64,000 nt of DNA from assembly GCA_963575745.1 (NCBI GenBank), contig CAUYUJ010015703.1, forward strand, positions 253,269 to 317,268, read 5' to 3'. The notes under the pieces are model-generated. The model was not told where the DNA came from. It did not search any database and saw only the letters and a program-made list of their open reading frames with translations. Position 1 is the first letter of the stretch, and each line of letters opens with the position of its first letter. This DNA comes from Prorocentrum cordatum. Taxonomy: Eukaryota; Sar; Dinophyceae; Prorocentrales; Prorocentraceae. Below are positions 43,176 to 54,015 of this stretch, piece after piece. The position numbers were made by a program, and so were the translations under genes.

Positions 43176-43502
43176 CTACGCCAGCCCATCTTTCAGATAA
43201 TTCGACGGGGATGGCGAGGCAGGCGGCAGCGCCCTGCGGCTGGCAGCTCTGGACGGCGATCGGCTTCTCGACCTGGATCGTCGGTGTGGCGGGATCCAGG
43301 GCGGCTGCTGATCGGCAGCCATCCACGCTGGGCGGCCTCGTTGCCACGCCTCCTCGCACAGCTCTCCGGCCCTCCTCTGCCTCATGCGCCACGCACCTTC
43401 TGGCGTCATGTCCTCGAAGAGGGCACGGAACGGCCCCGTAGGAGCAGGAGGAGGAGGAGGAGGAGGAGGAGGAAAAGGAGGCCATGACATCCGGGGAGGC
43501 AT
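43176..43502 (-). CDS. Proline- and Arg/Ser-rich exon
   Basis: From a candidate ATG at 43502 (an upstream one is at 43526) the frame reads MPPRMSWPPFPPPPPPPPPA, then FRALFEDMTPEGAWRMRQRR, AGELCEEAWQRGRPAWMAAD, an RS run HRRSRSRSRSPSRAASRR, and SPSNYLKDGLA. A GT lies right at its end (GGGCTGGC then GTAGCTC), so it is probably one exon of a longer gene rather than a complete protein. RS-rich plus Pro-rich composition is seen in splicing-associated and other nuclear proteins; nothing more specific can be claimed. No RNA-binding motif is present in this exon. The next exon is not identified in the GC-rich repeat DNA below 43170. Confidence 0.4.
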   Translation of the reverse strand: MPPRMSWPPFPPPPPPPPPAPTGPFRALFEDMTPEGAWRMRQRRAGELCEEAWQRGRPAWMAADQQPPWIPPHRRSRSRSRSPSRAASRRALPPASPSPSNYLKDGLA

Positions 43503-43979
43503 CACAGCCAATCCACCCCGAATCAAGGGCCCTAATCACCACCTCCGTTTAGGCCGCCCACGACACCGCGGGGACTCTGCCGTGTATCCGCGGTGAATTT
43601 TACCAGGACCCCCTGATGGGAAACGGTTGGGGGGGGATGGGCTCTGGGGAAGCATCGACCTGGAATCGGTGATGCGTCGCCGATAAATCGGCGATGGGCT
43701 CCCGACAGCGAATCTGCACGTTCATGGGCGGGGGGGGGGGTACCAGGCCCTATCGGCGATCCATGGGCTATTTAGGGGTCGAGGCGTCTCGCATGAGCCT
43801 GTTCCCACCCGTAACGTTGCCCCTGGCATTCGGGTCATTGCGCGAGCAGTGGAGTTGACAACTGAATGCGAGCGTTGGTGAATTGCACCACGTAGATTGC
43901 CACAGCACGTATTGAACCGCATCGATTGCACAACGTCGATTCCCTTTTCTGCCAGAGCATTAGGATATACACCCCCCAC

Positions 43980-44158
43980 CCTCCACCGCACGCTCGGTTT
44001 TAACCGCCCGCCTTTCCGCACTGCAGTTTACAGATCAGTCTGCCGAATCGCCCATCCGAAATTCGCCGGCCCAACGGGCCAGAGGCGAGCTAAGATCTCC
44101 GGTAACTGGTAAACAGTATTTCTAGTTCGCGCGCGCGGGGCGGCCCCTGGGGGTCCCT
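43980..44158. repeat. Dispersed repeat, copy 1 (partner at 57950-58065)
   Basis: AATTCGCCGGCCCAACGGGC, AGATCTCCGGTAACTGG and GCGCGGGGCGGCCCCTGGGG recur as AATTCGCTGGCCCAACGGGC, AAATCTCGGGTAACTGG and GCGGGGCGGCCCTTGGGG. Interval 43503-43980 shows no gene. Confidence 0.6.
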
Positions 44159-44159
44159 G

Positions 44160-44990
44160 GATCAAAAGTACCCCGGGCGGAGCCCGGGACACTCCCCCAG
44201 ATCCTCCAGGATCGCCCCAAGAGGGCTCCAAGAGGCCCCCAACACAATCCAAGAGAGGTCCGAGACGCCCGAAGATCGCTCCACGGCGCCCAAGATGGCC
44301 TCCAGACGGCCCAAGACGTCTCCAAGATGACCCAACAAGCCTCCAAGATGCCCCAAGAGACCTCCAGGAGCAATCCCAAGAGGGCCCCAAGAGGCAACAA
44401 TCAATGCTTTTTCTTTGGTGTTGGACAGATTTGGGCGTTTTAACCTTTTCGGTTCCCCGACGCCCCTAAACGGCTCAAGAGGCCTCCAAGATCGCCCCAA
44501 GAGGGCCCAAGAGGCCCTCAAAAGGGCCCCAAGACGGCCCAAGACAGCTCCAAGACGGCCCCTGAGGCCTCCAAGACGGCCCAAGAGGGCCCCAAGAACG
44601 CCCCAAACACGGTCCAAGAGAGGTCCGAGACGCCCGAAGATCGCTCCACGACGCCCAAGACGGCCTCCGGACGGCCCAAGACGTCTCCAAGATGGCCCAA
44701 GAAGCCTCCAAGATGCCCCAAGAGGCCTCCAAGAGAACACCCAAGAGGGCCCCAAGAGGCAAAAACCTGTGCTTTTTCTTTGGTGTTGGACAGATTTGGG
44801 CGTTTTAACCTTTTCGGTTCCCCGACGCCCCTAAACGGCTCAAGAGGCCTCCAAGATCGCCCCAAGAGGGCCCAAGAGGCCCCCAAGAGGGCCCCAAGAC
44901 GGCCCAAGACGGCTCCAAGACGGCCCCAGAGGCCTCCAGGACGGCCCAAGAGGGCCCCAAGAACGCCCCCAACACTACACAGCTCCCGAC
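44160..44990. repeat. CCAAGA-type repeat with a 350-bp tandem duplication
   Basis: Ten-base-like words (GGCCTCCAAGA, CGGCCCAAGA, GGGCCCCAAGA) fill the region. The block starting GCTTTTTCTTTGGTGTTGGA at 44405 is repeated at 44770 with near identity through TTTTCGGTTCCCCGACGCCC and beyond, showing a recent duplication of about 360 bp. Confidence 0.75.
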
Positions 44991-45370
44991 GCCGCAGCTC
45001 CACACTGCAAACGACCACTGGGACAGGCGACCACGGTGCGACATTATGGGCCGGCGGAATGAGCGAAGCGATTAATAAGAATTCGTACCATACCAGGCAG
45101 GCCAGTAAAACTCCCCCCCATCCTTTGCAACAAATGTTATGCGCGCGCACCCGTTCATCAAAAATCGTCAGTGCCCTAAAATCCCCTTGCAACAAATCGG
45201 ACAAAATGCGTTCGCGCGCGTCGTCGCGCGCGCGCCTGTCGCACTCTTTCAAAAGCTTCAGGCGTCAATTAATTTCAAAAAAGAATGCCCCGAACACATG
45301 TAATCATCCCAACGAAAAACCCAACCATGTGCAATTGTGGATACCGCGTTGTGGCGCCGCTTTCCGTTAA

Positions 45371-45668
45371 ACTCCCTGCAGGGTCATGAAACGTGTGAGA
45401 GATGCACCAAAATGGGGCGGGGCTAGCCATGTGGACCCTGCTACTTTGGTCTTCGGTGGGGCTCCCTGTGGGGCCACGAACTGTGTGAGGGGTGCGCCAA
45501 AATGGGGCGGCGGCGCCATGTGGACCCTGCCACTGGTGCCTTCGGTGGAGCTCCCTATGGGGCCACGAACCGTGTGAGAGGTGCGCCAAAATGGGGCGGC
45601 GCCGCCATGTAGACCCTGCCGCTGGTGGCCTTCGATGGAGCTCCCTGCGGGGCCACGAACCGTGAGGG
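45371..45668 (+). repeat. 88-bp satellite, about 3.4 units
   Basis: Unit: GGTGCGCCAAAATGGGGCGG, CGCCGCCATGTGGACCCTGC, CTTCGGTGGAGCTCCCT and GGGGCCACGAACCGTGTGAG. No gene in 44990-45370. Confidence 0.85.
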
Positions 45669-46544
45669 GTGCCAGTCGAGCGCGAAACATACCCGTACCC
45701 TTACCCAGGCGGGGTGGCAAGGGGGGGGAGCGACGCGCCGCAGCCGACGGCGGTTGCACAAGTGCAGATGCGACGGCCCATGGGGCATTACAAGACACTG
45801 ACTTCTCCGGGCATCTGCTGGCACCGAAGGCGCGTGCGTTCCAATCGGCAGAGTGGCCGACCACGCATTGGTCGCTCTCGGGCTCGGGTAGCTCGTTCGG
45901 AGGTGCGCCCACGAACGCGCAATCAAGCGTTTGGGGCTCGACGCGCAAAATGCGTCCTGGGTGTCCTGGGCGGACGTCGCTGCAATCCCGCGCTCGCCCC
46001 AAGAGCCTGGGGCTGCAAACGCCGGGCGCGGTCGCCAGGGGCTGCTCCCTGGAACCCGCCTGGCGTCACCCCAGCTAGGTCCCGGTACGTGTTGGGGGGC
46101 ACAATCGCCGACGCGCGTCGATGGTGCCCCTGGACACGTGCCCGTACCTGGTCGAGCTGGCGTTTGGTCGAAATCGCTGTCGGGCGCACGCGCGGCCCCC
46201 GAGTGCGGCCGCAGCGGCCCAGGGGGGAACGCGAGATTGCAACGACGCTCCTGCGGGCAGGCCCAAACGCAACGGAGTGGTGGTTCCTGTTCCCAAATTG
46301 GACAGGCACCACCACTCCAATGTTGTTGTAGACCCCGCGGACACCCCCGATGTCCACAGACGTCCCTGACGCAAACCAGGGCATGTCGCTGCAATCAAGC
46401 AACTAGCCATTCAGCGCGTCGTTGCGTCCTGACGCGCGGATGCTGAACCAGCGCGCACGCGGCAGGCTGATCGGGCGCAATGGCAAGCGCCCAATCCAGC
46501 GGACGGCCCTTTCTCACCCAGGCCGACACCGGAGGACCTATGAG
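45669..46544. other. About 870 bp of unrelated sequence interrupting the 88-bp satellite
   Basis: Satellite units end at about 45668 (GTGAGGGGTGCCAG) and resume at about 46545 (TGAGGTGCGCC). The interior is GC-rich, not repetitive, and open in several frames. The minus-strand frame includes VDIGGVRGVYNNIGVVVPVQ, which looks protein-like but lacks a recognised domain. It has the look of an insertion, without clear inverted repeats. Confidence 0.55.
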
Positions 46545-47600
46545 GTGCGCCAAAATGGAGCGGCGCCGCCACGATGACCCTGCCGCTGGGGCCTTCGGTG
46601 GAGCTCCCTGTTGGGCCACGAACTGTGCGAGGTGCGCCAAAATGGGGCGGCGCCGCCATGTGGACCCTGCCACTGGGGCCTTCGGTGGAGCTCCCTTCGG
46701 GGCCACGAACCGTGTGAGAGGTGCGCCAACATGGGGCGGAGCCGCCATGTGGACCCTGCTACTTTGGTCTTCGGTGGGGTCTCTATGGGGCCACGAACCG
46801 TTTGAACAATGCGCCAAAAATGAACCTGCGCCGCCATGTGATCCTGCTACTCGGGCCTTCGGTGCAGCCCCCTCTGGGGCCACGAACCGGGTGAGGGGTG
46901 CGCCAAAATGGGGCGGCGCCGCCATGTGGACCCTGCTACTTCGGTCTTCGGTGGAGCTCCCTATGGGGCCACGAACCGTTTGAGGGGTGCGCCAACATGG
47001 GGCGGAGCCGCCAAATGGACCCTGCTACTCGGGCCTTCGGTGCAGCCCCCTATGGGGCCACGAACAGGGTGAGGAGTGCGCCAAAATGGGGCGGCGCCGC
47101 CATGTGGACCCTGCCACTTTGGTTTTCGTTGGAGCTCCCTTTGGGGCCACGAACCGTTTGAACAATGCGCCAAAAATGAACCTGCGCCGCCATTTGGACC
47201 CTGCTACTGGGGCCTTCGATGGAGCTCCCTATGGGGCCACGAATCGTGTGAGAGGTGCGCCAAACTGGGGCGGCGCCGCCATGTGGACCCTGCCGCTGGG
47301 GCCTTCGGTGGAGCACCCTTTGGGGCCACGAACCATGTGATCGGTGCGCCAAAATGGCGCCGCCATGTGGACCCTGCCATTGGGGTCTTCGGTGGGGCTC
47401 CATATGGGGCCACGAACAGTGTGAGGGTGCGCCAAAATGGAGCGGCGCCGCCATGTGGACCCTGCCGCTGGGGCCGTCGGTGGAGCTCCCCTTGGGGCCA
47501 CGAACAATGTGAAGGTGCGCCAAAATAGGGCGGCGCCGCCATGTGGACCCTGCCGCTTTGGCCTTCGGTGGAGCTCCCTGTGGGGCTACGCAAACAGTGT
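46545..47600 (+). repeat. 88-bp satellite, about 12 units
   Basis: Twelve units, same as 45371-45668. Units vary at a fixed set of positions, and some form a two-type alternation (units with AACCTGCGCCGCCATGTG after CAATGCGCCAAAAATG recur at 46810 and 47165). The array ends in CAAACAGTGTGAGGGAGG and passes directly into GGA-type microsatellite. Confidence 0.9.
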
Positions 47601-47995
47601 GAGGGAGGAGGGAGGGAGGGAGGGAGGGAGGAGGGGAGGGAGGGAGGGAGGGAGGAGGAGGAGGAGGAAGGAGGAGGAGGAGGAGGAGGAGGAGGAGGAG
47701 GAGGAGGAGGAGGAGGAGAGGGAGGAGGAGGAGGAGGAGGAGGAGGAGGAGGAGGAGGAGGAGGAGGAGAGAGGAGGAGGGAGGAGGAGGAGGAGGAGGG
47801 GAGGAGGAGGAGGAGGGAGGGAGGAGGAGGAGGAGGAGGGAGGAGGGAGGGGGGGAGGGGAGGGGAGGAGGGGAGGAGAGGAGAGAGATAGGAGAGGAGG
47901 GAGGAGAGAGAGGAGGGAGAGGAGAGGAAGGAGAGAGGAGAGGAGAGGAGAGGAGAGGAGAGGAGAGGAGAGGAGAGGAGAGGAGAGGAGCCGCG
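47601..47995. repeat. GGAGG / GGA / GAGAG microsatellite
   Basis: 395 bp of GGAGGGAGG, then GGAGGA, ending in AGGAGAGGAG repeats. Confidence 0.9.
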
Positions 47996-48194
47996 GGGCC
48001 CTGACTAATCAAAACGAAGACCCAACACCACAGTGTGGTTGGAGGAAAAAAGATAATCGTCGTGGTGCAAGATGGCGGCGACGAGGCGGCCACGGGGCGG
48101 CGACGGCGAGCACGGAGCCGCCAGACCCAGCCAGGCCCAGTCCCGTAGAGAAGACGCCTGAATCCCTAAGTGCAAACACTGTCCGTGGGGAAGC

Positions 48195-48365
48195 CAAGAG
48201 CTACTCACCGATGCTAGCACTGCTGCTCCCCGAACCTCTCCCGGGGTGCGTTCCGACCAGGACTTCGGGGCGAATGTAGCGGTGGCGACGAGGACCTCCC
48301 AGGATGCCCGAAGAGGCGAACACGACGGAAAGGCAGCGACATGGGTACCTCCTCCTCCCCCGAGC
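48195..48365 (+). mobile_element. Family A element, copy at 48.2 kb
   Basis: CTCCCCGAACCTCTCCCGGG, TTCCGACCAGGACTTCGGGG, GCGGTGGCGACGAGGACCTC and right end GACATGGGTACCTCCTCC. Same orientation as the intronic copy. On the minus strand the right boundary gives GGAGGAGGTACCCATG, a possible GT donor. Confidence 0.65.
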
Positions 48366-48574
48366 CTGGGGGCTGAAAGCCTTCGGAGGTCCGCCAGCTG
48401 CCCCCAGTCCCCGCTGCCGCATGACAACGACTATTGGGGGAGTGCTCGGCTCCGCCCGTGCCACACTGCAACAAGTGACGTACGCAATCGAAGCTCAGAT
48501 TGTTCTGGGATTCGCGCCTCAACCCGCCCTCGGGCGAGACCGCGCTTTCACCCGCTCTCGGCGGCGAGCCCCTG

Positions 48575-48790
48575 GGCGAAGTGAGAAGGGGCGGGCCTTC
48601 TCAGAAGGCTGGGAAGTCCCCCGGGCCCTCTGAGAAGTTCTCTGAGCCCTCCCCGACGACGCAGGAGACTTCTCAGGAGGCCTGAGTTCTTCTGAGAAGC
48701 CCCGCCCGCTCTCTGAGAAGGCCTTCTGTCCCTCCCTCCCTCCCCCCCCCCTCCCTTCGGCGGCGAGCGAGCGAGGGGAAGTGAGGAGGA
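48575..48790. mobile_element. Family F element, copy at 48.6 kb
   Basis: GGGCCTTCTCAGAAGGCTGG, CCCTCTGAGAAGTTCTCTGA, CTTCTGAGAAGCCCCGCCCG and AGAAGGCCTTCTG, closed by CGGCGAGCGAGCGAGGGG. Confidence 0.65.
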
Positions 48791-49032
48791 GAAGGCCTGC
48801 CCAGCAGGCGGCGGGGCTCCTCCGCAGGCCCCCGGGCCTCCCGAGGAGCCTCCTGCGATGCGGCGGTGGACAGGCCTCCCTTTGGCAAACCTCCCTTTAG
48901 GGAACACGGCCTGGGACCGAAGCCGACGGGCCTGGACCCGCAACAAAAATGACGGCCGCGACGCCCTCTCGCGAACCGAGAACGGCCGCATTCGCCAATC
49001 GCCGCGCCAGGGCAGGAGGTCCATATTGTCAG

Positions 49033-49465
49033 CCTCCGAGGCACCTCGGGGGGCGGGCCCCGAGCACGTCCCCCCCCACCGAGGAGGACCCGAGGGGGGG
49101 GGGGGCGCCCGAGCCTTCGCAGCAGGCCCGCCCCTCCTCACCCTTCCCGGCCCTCCCCCCCCCCCCCTCCCCGGCGCGCCTCCGAGGCACCTCGGGGGGC
49201 GGGCCCCGAGCACGTTCCCGCCGAGGAGGACCCCGGGGGGGGGGGGGGGGGGCGCCCGAGCCTTCGCAGCAGGCCCGCCCCCTCCTCACCCTTTCCGCCC
49301 TTCCCCCCCCCCCCCCCGGCGCGCCTCCGAGGCACCTCCGGGGCGGGCCCCGAGCACGTCCCCCCCGAGGGGGACCCGGGGGGGGGACGCGGCGGCGCCC
49401 GAGCCCTCGGGCAGGCCCGCCCCTCCTCACACCCTTCCCCCCCTCCCCCCCCCCTCCCCCCCCCC
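49033..49465. repeat. 146-bp tandem repeat, three units
   Basis: Starts CCTCCGAGGCACCTCGGGGG at 49033, 49179 and 49324. Each unit contains GGGCCCCGAGCACGT, a G-run, GCGCCCGAGCC, GGCCCGCCCCTCCTCA and a C-run. No gene in 48791-49032. Confidence 0.85.
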
Positions 49466-49530
49466 CCCTTGGCGCGCCGCCGATCCCTCCCTCCCTCCTC
49501 CGGAGCCCCCCGTCGGCCCAGGCTGTTGAG

Positions 49531-49729
49531 GTCGGGCACGCCCCCCTACCGGCGGATTTTGGACGAAGAAGAAAACAGAATCAACAAGTGCTCCAAAAAG
49601 TCATCACAAACAGGCGCGAAATTCGTCCCCATACTATTTTTGTTTGACCAGTCTTGAAGATTCCTCCAGCAGAGGGACACTTTGTTTCACCAGTCCTGAA
49701 TATTCCTCCAGCTGAGGGACACGCCCGAC
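49531..49729 (+). mobile_element. Family D element, copy 4, with duplicated right end
   Basis: Left end GTCGGGCACGCCCCCCTACC and interior GGCGGATTTTGGACGAAGAA. The right end occurs twice: GATTCCTCCAGCAGAGGGAC and TATTCCTCCAGCTGAGGGAC, each preceded by CCAGTCTTGAA or CCAGTCCTGAA. Confidence 0.75.
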
Positions 49730-49924
49730 TTCAGCCCAGGTCCGCCGGGCCCCCCCCCCTTCCCCTCCCTCTCCCGGAGCACCCCTCTGGCCTGGTCGAG
49801 CGCCGCCAGCCAGCCGACGGGGCAGAGGAAGAGCAGGCAGCAGACCTCGGGGCTGCAGGCGCCGCGGAGAGCCCGCCGGCCGGAGGAGGGCACGGCGCGC
49901 GGCGAGCGAGTGCCTGCGTCGCAA

Positions 49925-49958
<34 letters not shown>

Positions 49959-50040
49959 GAGGAGGAGGAGGAGGAGGAGGAGGAGCGGAGGAGGGAGGAG
50001 GAAGGGAGGGATGGAGGAGGAGGAGGAGGAGGAGGAGCAC
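49925..50040. repeat. G-run and GGA microsatellite
   Basis: GGA repeat on the plus strand after a G9 run. No gene in 49730-50780; 50200-50780 has balanced composition without recognised coding sequence. Confidence 0.85.
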
Positions 50041-50781
50041 GGGCCGGGGCCTCGCGCACGAGGCCCGGACCCCCCTTCGCGTCGGGAACGCACCACGACG
50101 ACGGTGGGGGGGGCGCTTGTGCTCCGGGGGCCCTCGACGGCCGCCTCGGGAGCGGTCAGAGGGCGACTCTCGGGAGGAGAAGAAGCCGGTGCATGAGAAA
50201 TGGGTCGATACCTCGGGGGGCCCGCGCTGTGGGGAGAGAGACGGCGTTGGGGAAGCGGGGGGAGGGTCACCACAGCCGCTGCCGCAGCCAGCAGGCCCAC
50301 GCTGAGGCGGGGCTGATCGTGGACGTGCAGGGCGCCCTGCAGGTAGTTACCGGGAAGAGAAGACCTGGATCCCAGAGTGAGGCACACGTACTTCCCGAAC
50401 TCGTGGGACGAGATTGGGGGGGGGGCTTAAATCCCAACACGATGGGGGGCATGGACAAGGAACCCTTAGACAAGGAATCCAGGTTCTTGAAGCAAGTGGA
50501 AAACCCAATGAGGCGTGGCCACTGAAATCACCGCCGCCCTCATCACAGACAGAATCCTCCAGGGTCTGAAGACTCCCGGGGACATTCCTTAACGAACACC
50601 CCCACCGTATCATCAACACCAAATGTATCGTGAAGTTGGACGGCGAACCAAAGGCAGGAGCACCCCACAGGAACACTCCAGATCGCTGGATCCAACACGT
50701 CCTCGTGAAGATGCTGCCCACGAGCCGCCGGCACCGCCACATGTAGCAGCACCATGGTCGCGCACGTGTTTCTTACTGAGC

Positions 50782-50955
50782 TAGGGCGACGAGATCTATA
50801 CGTATCCACTGCTCCCTGGCCGCGCCCATCCTGAACCCGCCAGCGGTGTCTACGGCACGCCCTCCTGGCTTGGCCAGGAGGGCGTATACGCAGCTGCTGG
50901 GTTCAGGATGGGCCTGTCCAGGGAGCAGTGGGTATGCATAGACTTCGTCGCCCTA
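50782..50955. mobile_element. Foldback element with 4-base loop, 174 bp
   Basis: Arms of about 85 bp: TAGGGCGACGAGATCTATAC..CACTGCTCCCTGGCC..GCCCATCCTGAACCC..GCCCTCCTGGC, loop TTGG, then GCCAGGAGGGC..GGGTTCAGGATGGGC..CCAGGGAGCAGTGGG..GACTTCGTCGCCCTA. Confidence 0.85.
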
Positions 50956-51189
50956 TGAGCGCGGGGCCGTTCCACGTGCTGTTGTCTGGAGCCTTCTGCA
51001 GCGTCGTGCGCGCGAACGCGGGGACGGACCGGTAGGGCGCGGCAGCGGGGATGGGGGACGAGAAGCGCCGACGAGCTTTTTGACGGGAGCTGGGCTGCTC
51101 TTTGGACACCCCGAGGGTACAAGGCGGCCACGGCTCACATGCGGTCATCACATTGGCTCTCGTGCGACACTGACTCGCGTTCGATCAGC

Positions 51190-51826
51190 CAGCCAACATC
51201 TTCCTCCTCGTCCTCCGCCTCCTCGTGCTCATCCTCCTCGTCTTCGTGCCTCTCTTCCACTCTCGAGAGCTCATGGTCGAGGAGTCAAGCCTTTTGGCGT
51301 TTGGTGCTCGTTTGGGGCCCCGGGAGGTCTCCGACATCCTCGCTTCATCTCTACCTCCTGTCCTCCCCTTCCCATCCCATCCACTCTGTTTTTCCTCCTC
51401 CATCTCCTCCTCCTCCTCCTCCTCCTCCTCCTCCTCCTCCTCCTCCTCCTCCTCCTCCTCCTCCTCCTCACTTCCTATCCAATCCCTCCCCTCCCTCCTC
51501 CTCCTCCTCCTCCTCCTCCTCCTCCTCCTCCTCCTCTTCTGCCATCCTTCCTTCCTTCCTTCCTTCCTCCTCCTCCTCCTCCTCCTCCTCCTCTTCCAGC
51601 TCCGCGTCATTATGGTTCTCCCCCCCTCTCTCTTCTCCTCCCGCCCCTCCCCCCCGTCCCCCATGCCGTCCTTCTAGAGCGAGGGAGGATGACGACGCCG
51701 CCAGAAGCAAACGGATGGCGGCGGCGAAGGCGACGAGAACCCCCGAGAATCTCCCAGAATCCTTGCAAATCCTCGAGGACCTTCCGACCTTCCAAACATG
51801 TTCAACACAACCGTTGACGGTCTTCA

Positions 51827-51870
<44 letters not shown>
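51190..51870. repeat. CTC tracts and a (GAC)n microsatellite
   Basis: CTC repeats at 51395-51470, 51497-51535 and 51565-51598; CTTCCTTC at 51548-51565; (GAC)n/(ACG)n at 51829-51870. No gene in 50956-52590. Confidence 0.85.
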
Positions 51871-51872
<2 letters not shown>

Positions 51873-52597
51873 CCGCGGCCTCGGCGGCGGCGGCGGCGGC
51901 TGCGACGGCGGACGGCAGTGGCCGCAGAGCCCGAACAGGGCGGGGGGGGGCAAGCAGCCTCGAGCCCGAGCGATGGCAGTCCCAGGGATGTACCCCCAGA
52001 AACTCAAGGAATCTGGCCCAAGGGGTCCCCAGGATCCCTGGGGAGGCCCAGGGCAGCGACGATCAGAAAGGGGCCTCACGCGAGGTGGCGCAGCGGCCCT
52101 ATACGCCGCGGCTCGCGCGGGTTGCGAGCGCGGCGCGCCGCAGTGGAAAAGAGGGCGCCCACGCGCGACCTGACGCGGGCAGCTTGCGCGGCAATGCCGG
52201 CGCAGACGACCGCGTTTTTTGTTGGCCTTGCTCAGCTGGCCTCCAGAGCACCCCGCTCACTGCACCGACCTTGCAGACGTGCTCCAGCGGATTGTCGCGT
52301 GGATTTCTGCCAATTCAAAACCCCGAAACGGCGAGCGAAAAACGACATGAATTTCACATGGATTACATTTTGCGCGCATTCCTGGCCACAAAACATCTGC
52401 CCGAAATTCACTTCGAAATCCGGAGCGAACTTCCGCAGGACACCCCGGGCCCATCCTTTTGTTTTCCGATCGAGATCCGCTCTGCGATGTTGGCGCCAGG
52501 ACCCCTCGCGAGGCTCGGTGGGGCCCCATGGGGCCCCCTAAACGCTGGTGCGCAAAAACCGGGGGCGCCCGATCGGGCCGGGGCCACCTCCTTGCGG

Positions 52598-53048
52598 TAT
52601 CGCTCGGACGTCCATGTCCCGTGTACAGTGGGGACCCGACCACAAGAAACCTTCCACAAGGAACGCAACCCTGAGAACCAAGGACGTCCACGGATTTTTG
52701 GCGTGGGAACGTCACGCTTTCCATGGGAAAACCATCGAAACCCAAGAAACCCAGGGCACCCTGGATGCAAGCAGGGTGTTTCTTGGCATGGGCCCCCACT
52801 GTATGTGTCGGCTTCGTGTGGCTACCTTTCACGATTTTTATAATATAACCACCCCAAGGGCTCTCGAGAGGGCCCGCCGAGTTCCCAAAGCCTCGGACAC
52901 CACCAGAGCCACCATCCCTGCGGCTCCTTAGCCTGTGCCAAAGGCCGTGCGACGGGACACACAGCAAGGCTTGCACAGCCGATGACCCCATAAGCTCCCC
53001 AGCGGCCCTCGCCGAGGAAGACATGCGCACGTCCGAGCGATGCCAAGC
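52598..53048. mobile_element. Family G terminal-inverted-repeat element, long copy
   Basis: Left TATCGCTCGGACGTCCATGT; right GACATGCGCACGTCCGAGCG followed by ATGCCAAGC. The 450-bp interior contains an AT-rich patch (TTTTTATAATATAACC) and no coding sequence. Shorter copy at 62434-62573; right-end fragments at 17313 and 54925. Confidence 0.7.
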
Positions 53049-53359
53049 TTCCGGCGGCACCCGGCGGCAGCGCGACCAGCAGCGCGCCGCAGGCCGCGAA
53101 GCGCGGGCAGGCGCCGCACGCGCCCTGGCCCTTCAGCTCGGGCAGCCTCTCGGGGCGCGTCTCGCGCACGCGCGCGCGCGCGAGGGGCCGTCGAGCGGCG
53201 GCACCTCGGAGGCACCTCGGCGGCCCTCGCTGGCCCTCGGCGCGGCCCCGGGAGGGCAGTCGGAGGCCCCCGGAGGCCCTCGAAGGCCTCCGGAGGCTCC
53301 GGGAGGCCCTCGGAGGCCCTCAGAGACCCCTCCGGAGGCCCTTCGGGCAGCCTCGGCTT

Positions 53360-53540
53360 GTGCGCCCAGAGGGGGAAGGCAGAGGGGCTGGCCTTCTCAG
53401 GAGGCTCAGAAGGCCTCCGGCCTTTTGGGAAGCTGCCCAAGCCTGCCCCGAAGTCAGGGGCGGCTTCCCAGAAGGCCGGGAGGCTCCGGAGGTCCGCCCG
53501 CCTCTGAGGAGGCCTCCCCCCTCGGCGCGCCGCCGATCAA
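53360..53540. mobile_element. Family F element, copy at 53.4 kb
   Basis: GGCCTTCTCAGGAGGCTCAG, AAGGCCTCCGGCCTTTTGGG, GGCTTCCCAGAAGGCCGGGA and CTCTGAGGAGGCC in inverted order. Confidence 0.55.
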
Positions 53541-53613
53541 GGGCAGCTTCCCGTCTTTTGGCAAGGTGGGCGTCTTCGAGGGCGGGCGGGCGGGCCAAAA
53601 AGGAACAAACGAC

Positions 53614-53772
53614 TGCATAAACATGTTTTATCGGAGGTCCGCGCGGAGTATTGCTTGGATCGTCGCGAAGCCCCCCCCTCACTGGCGCGCGGGGCGCGCC
53701 GGGGGCGGCGCTGGAGGCGCCGCCAGGGGGCCCAGCGCCGATCCAAGATATCCGCACGGACCGTCGTGAGTT
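53614..53772. mobile_element. Family E element, copy 4
   Basis: CATAAACATGTTTTATCGGA, GGTCCGCGCGGAGTATTGCT, TGGATCGTCGCG; right half GCGCCGATCCAAGATATCCG and CACGGACCGTCG; centre GGCGGCGCTGGAGGCGCCGC. Confidence 0.6.
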
Positions 53773-53904
53773 GGGGTTTCTGCAGGTTTTCGCCGAAGCC
53801 AAGGGTAAATGGCATCACTGCGTGAACAGGATGGGCGCTGAGCCCCTGAGAGCCGACGGAAGCGAAAGGACTCGGCACACTAGAGAAGCGGGCACCAGTG
53901 CATT

Positions 53905-53977
53905 CGGTGGGGGGGGGGGGTGGGGGGGGGGGGGGGGGGGGGCGGAGGGGGCGGCGGGGGAAGGAGGCAAGGGGGGG

Positions 53978-54014
<37 letters not shown>

Positions 54015-54015
54015 A
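53905..54015. repeat. Poly-G tract
   Basis: Four long G-runs, the longest of about 32 (53980-54012), potential G-quadruplex DNA and a likely site of base-calling error. Confidence 0.8.

Noticed and set aside
42490-43542. Overlapping frames of about 350 codons on both strands in GC-rich DNA
   Set aside because: Stops are rare at this GC content and the sequence contains imperfect repeats. Only the RS-rich exon at 43176-43502 was kept.
44400-44440. GGCTCAAGAGGCC at 44474 and similar words considered as further spliced-leader relics
   Set aside because: Only GGCTCAAG matches; the rest of the leader is absent and the word belongs to the CCAAGA repeat.
46545-47600. Regular repeats of about 88 bp considered as a CRISPR array
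   Set aside because: Units are directly tandem with no unique spacers, and the genome is eukaryotic.
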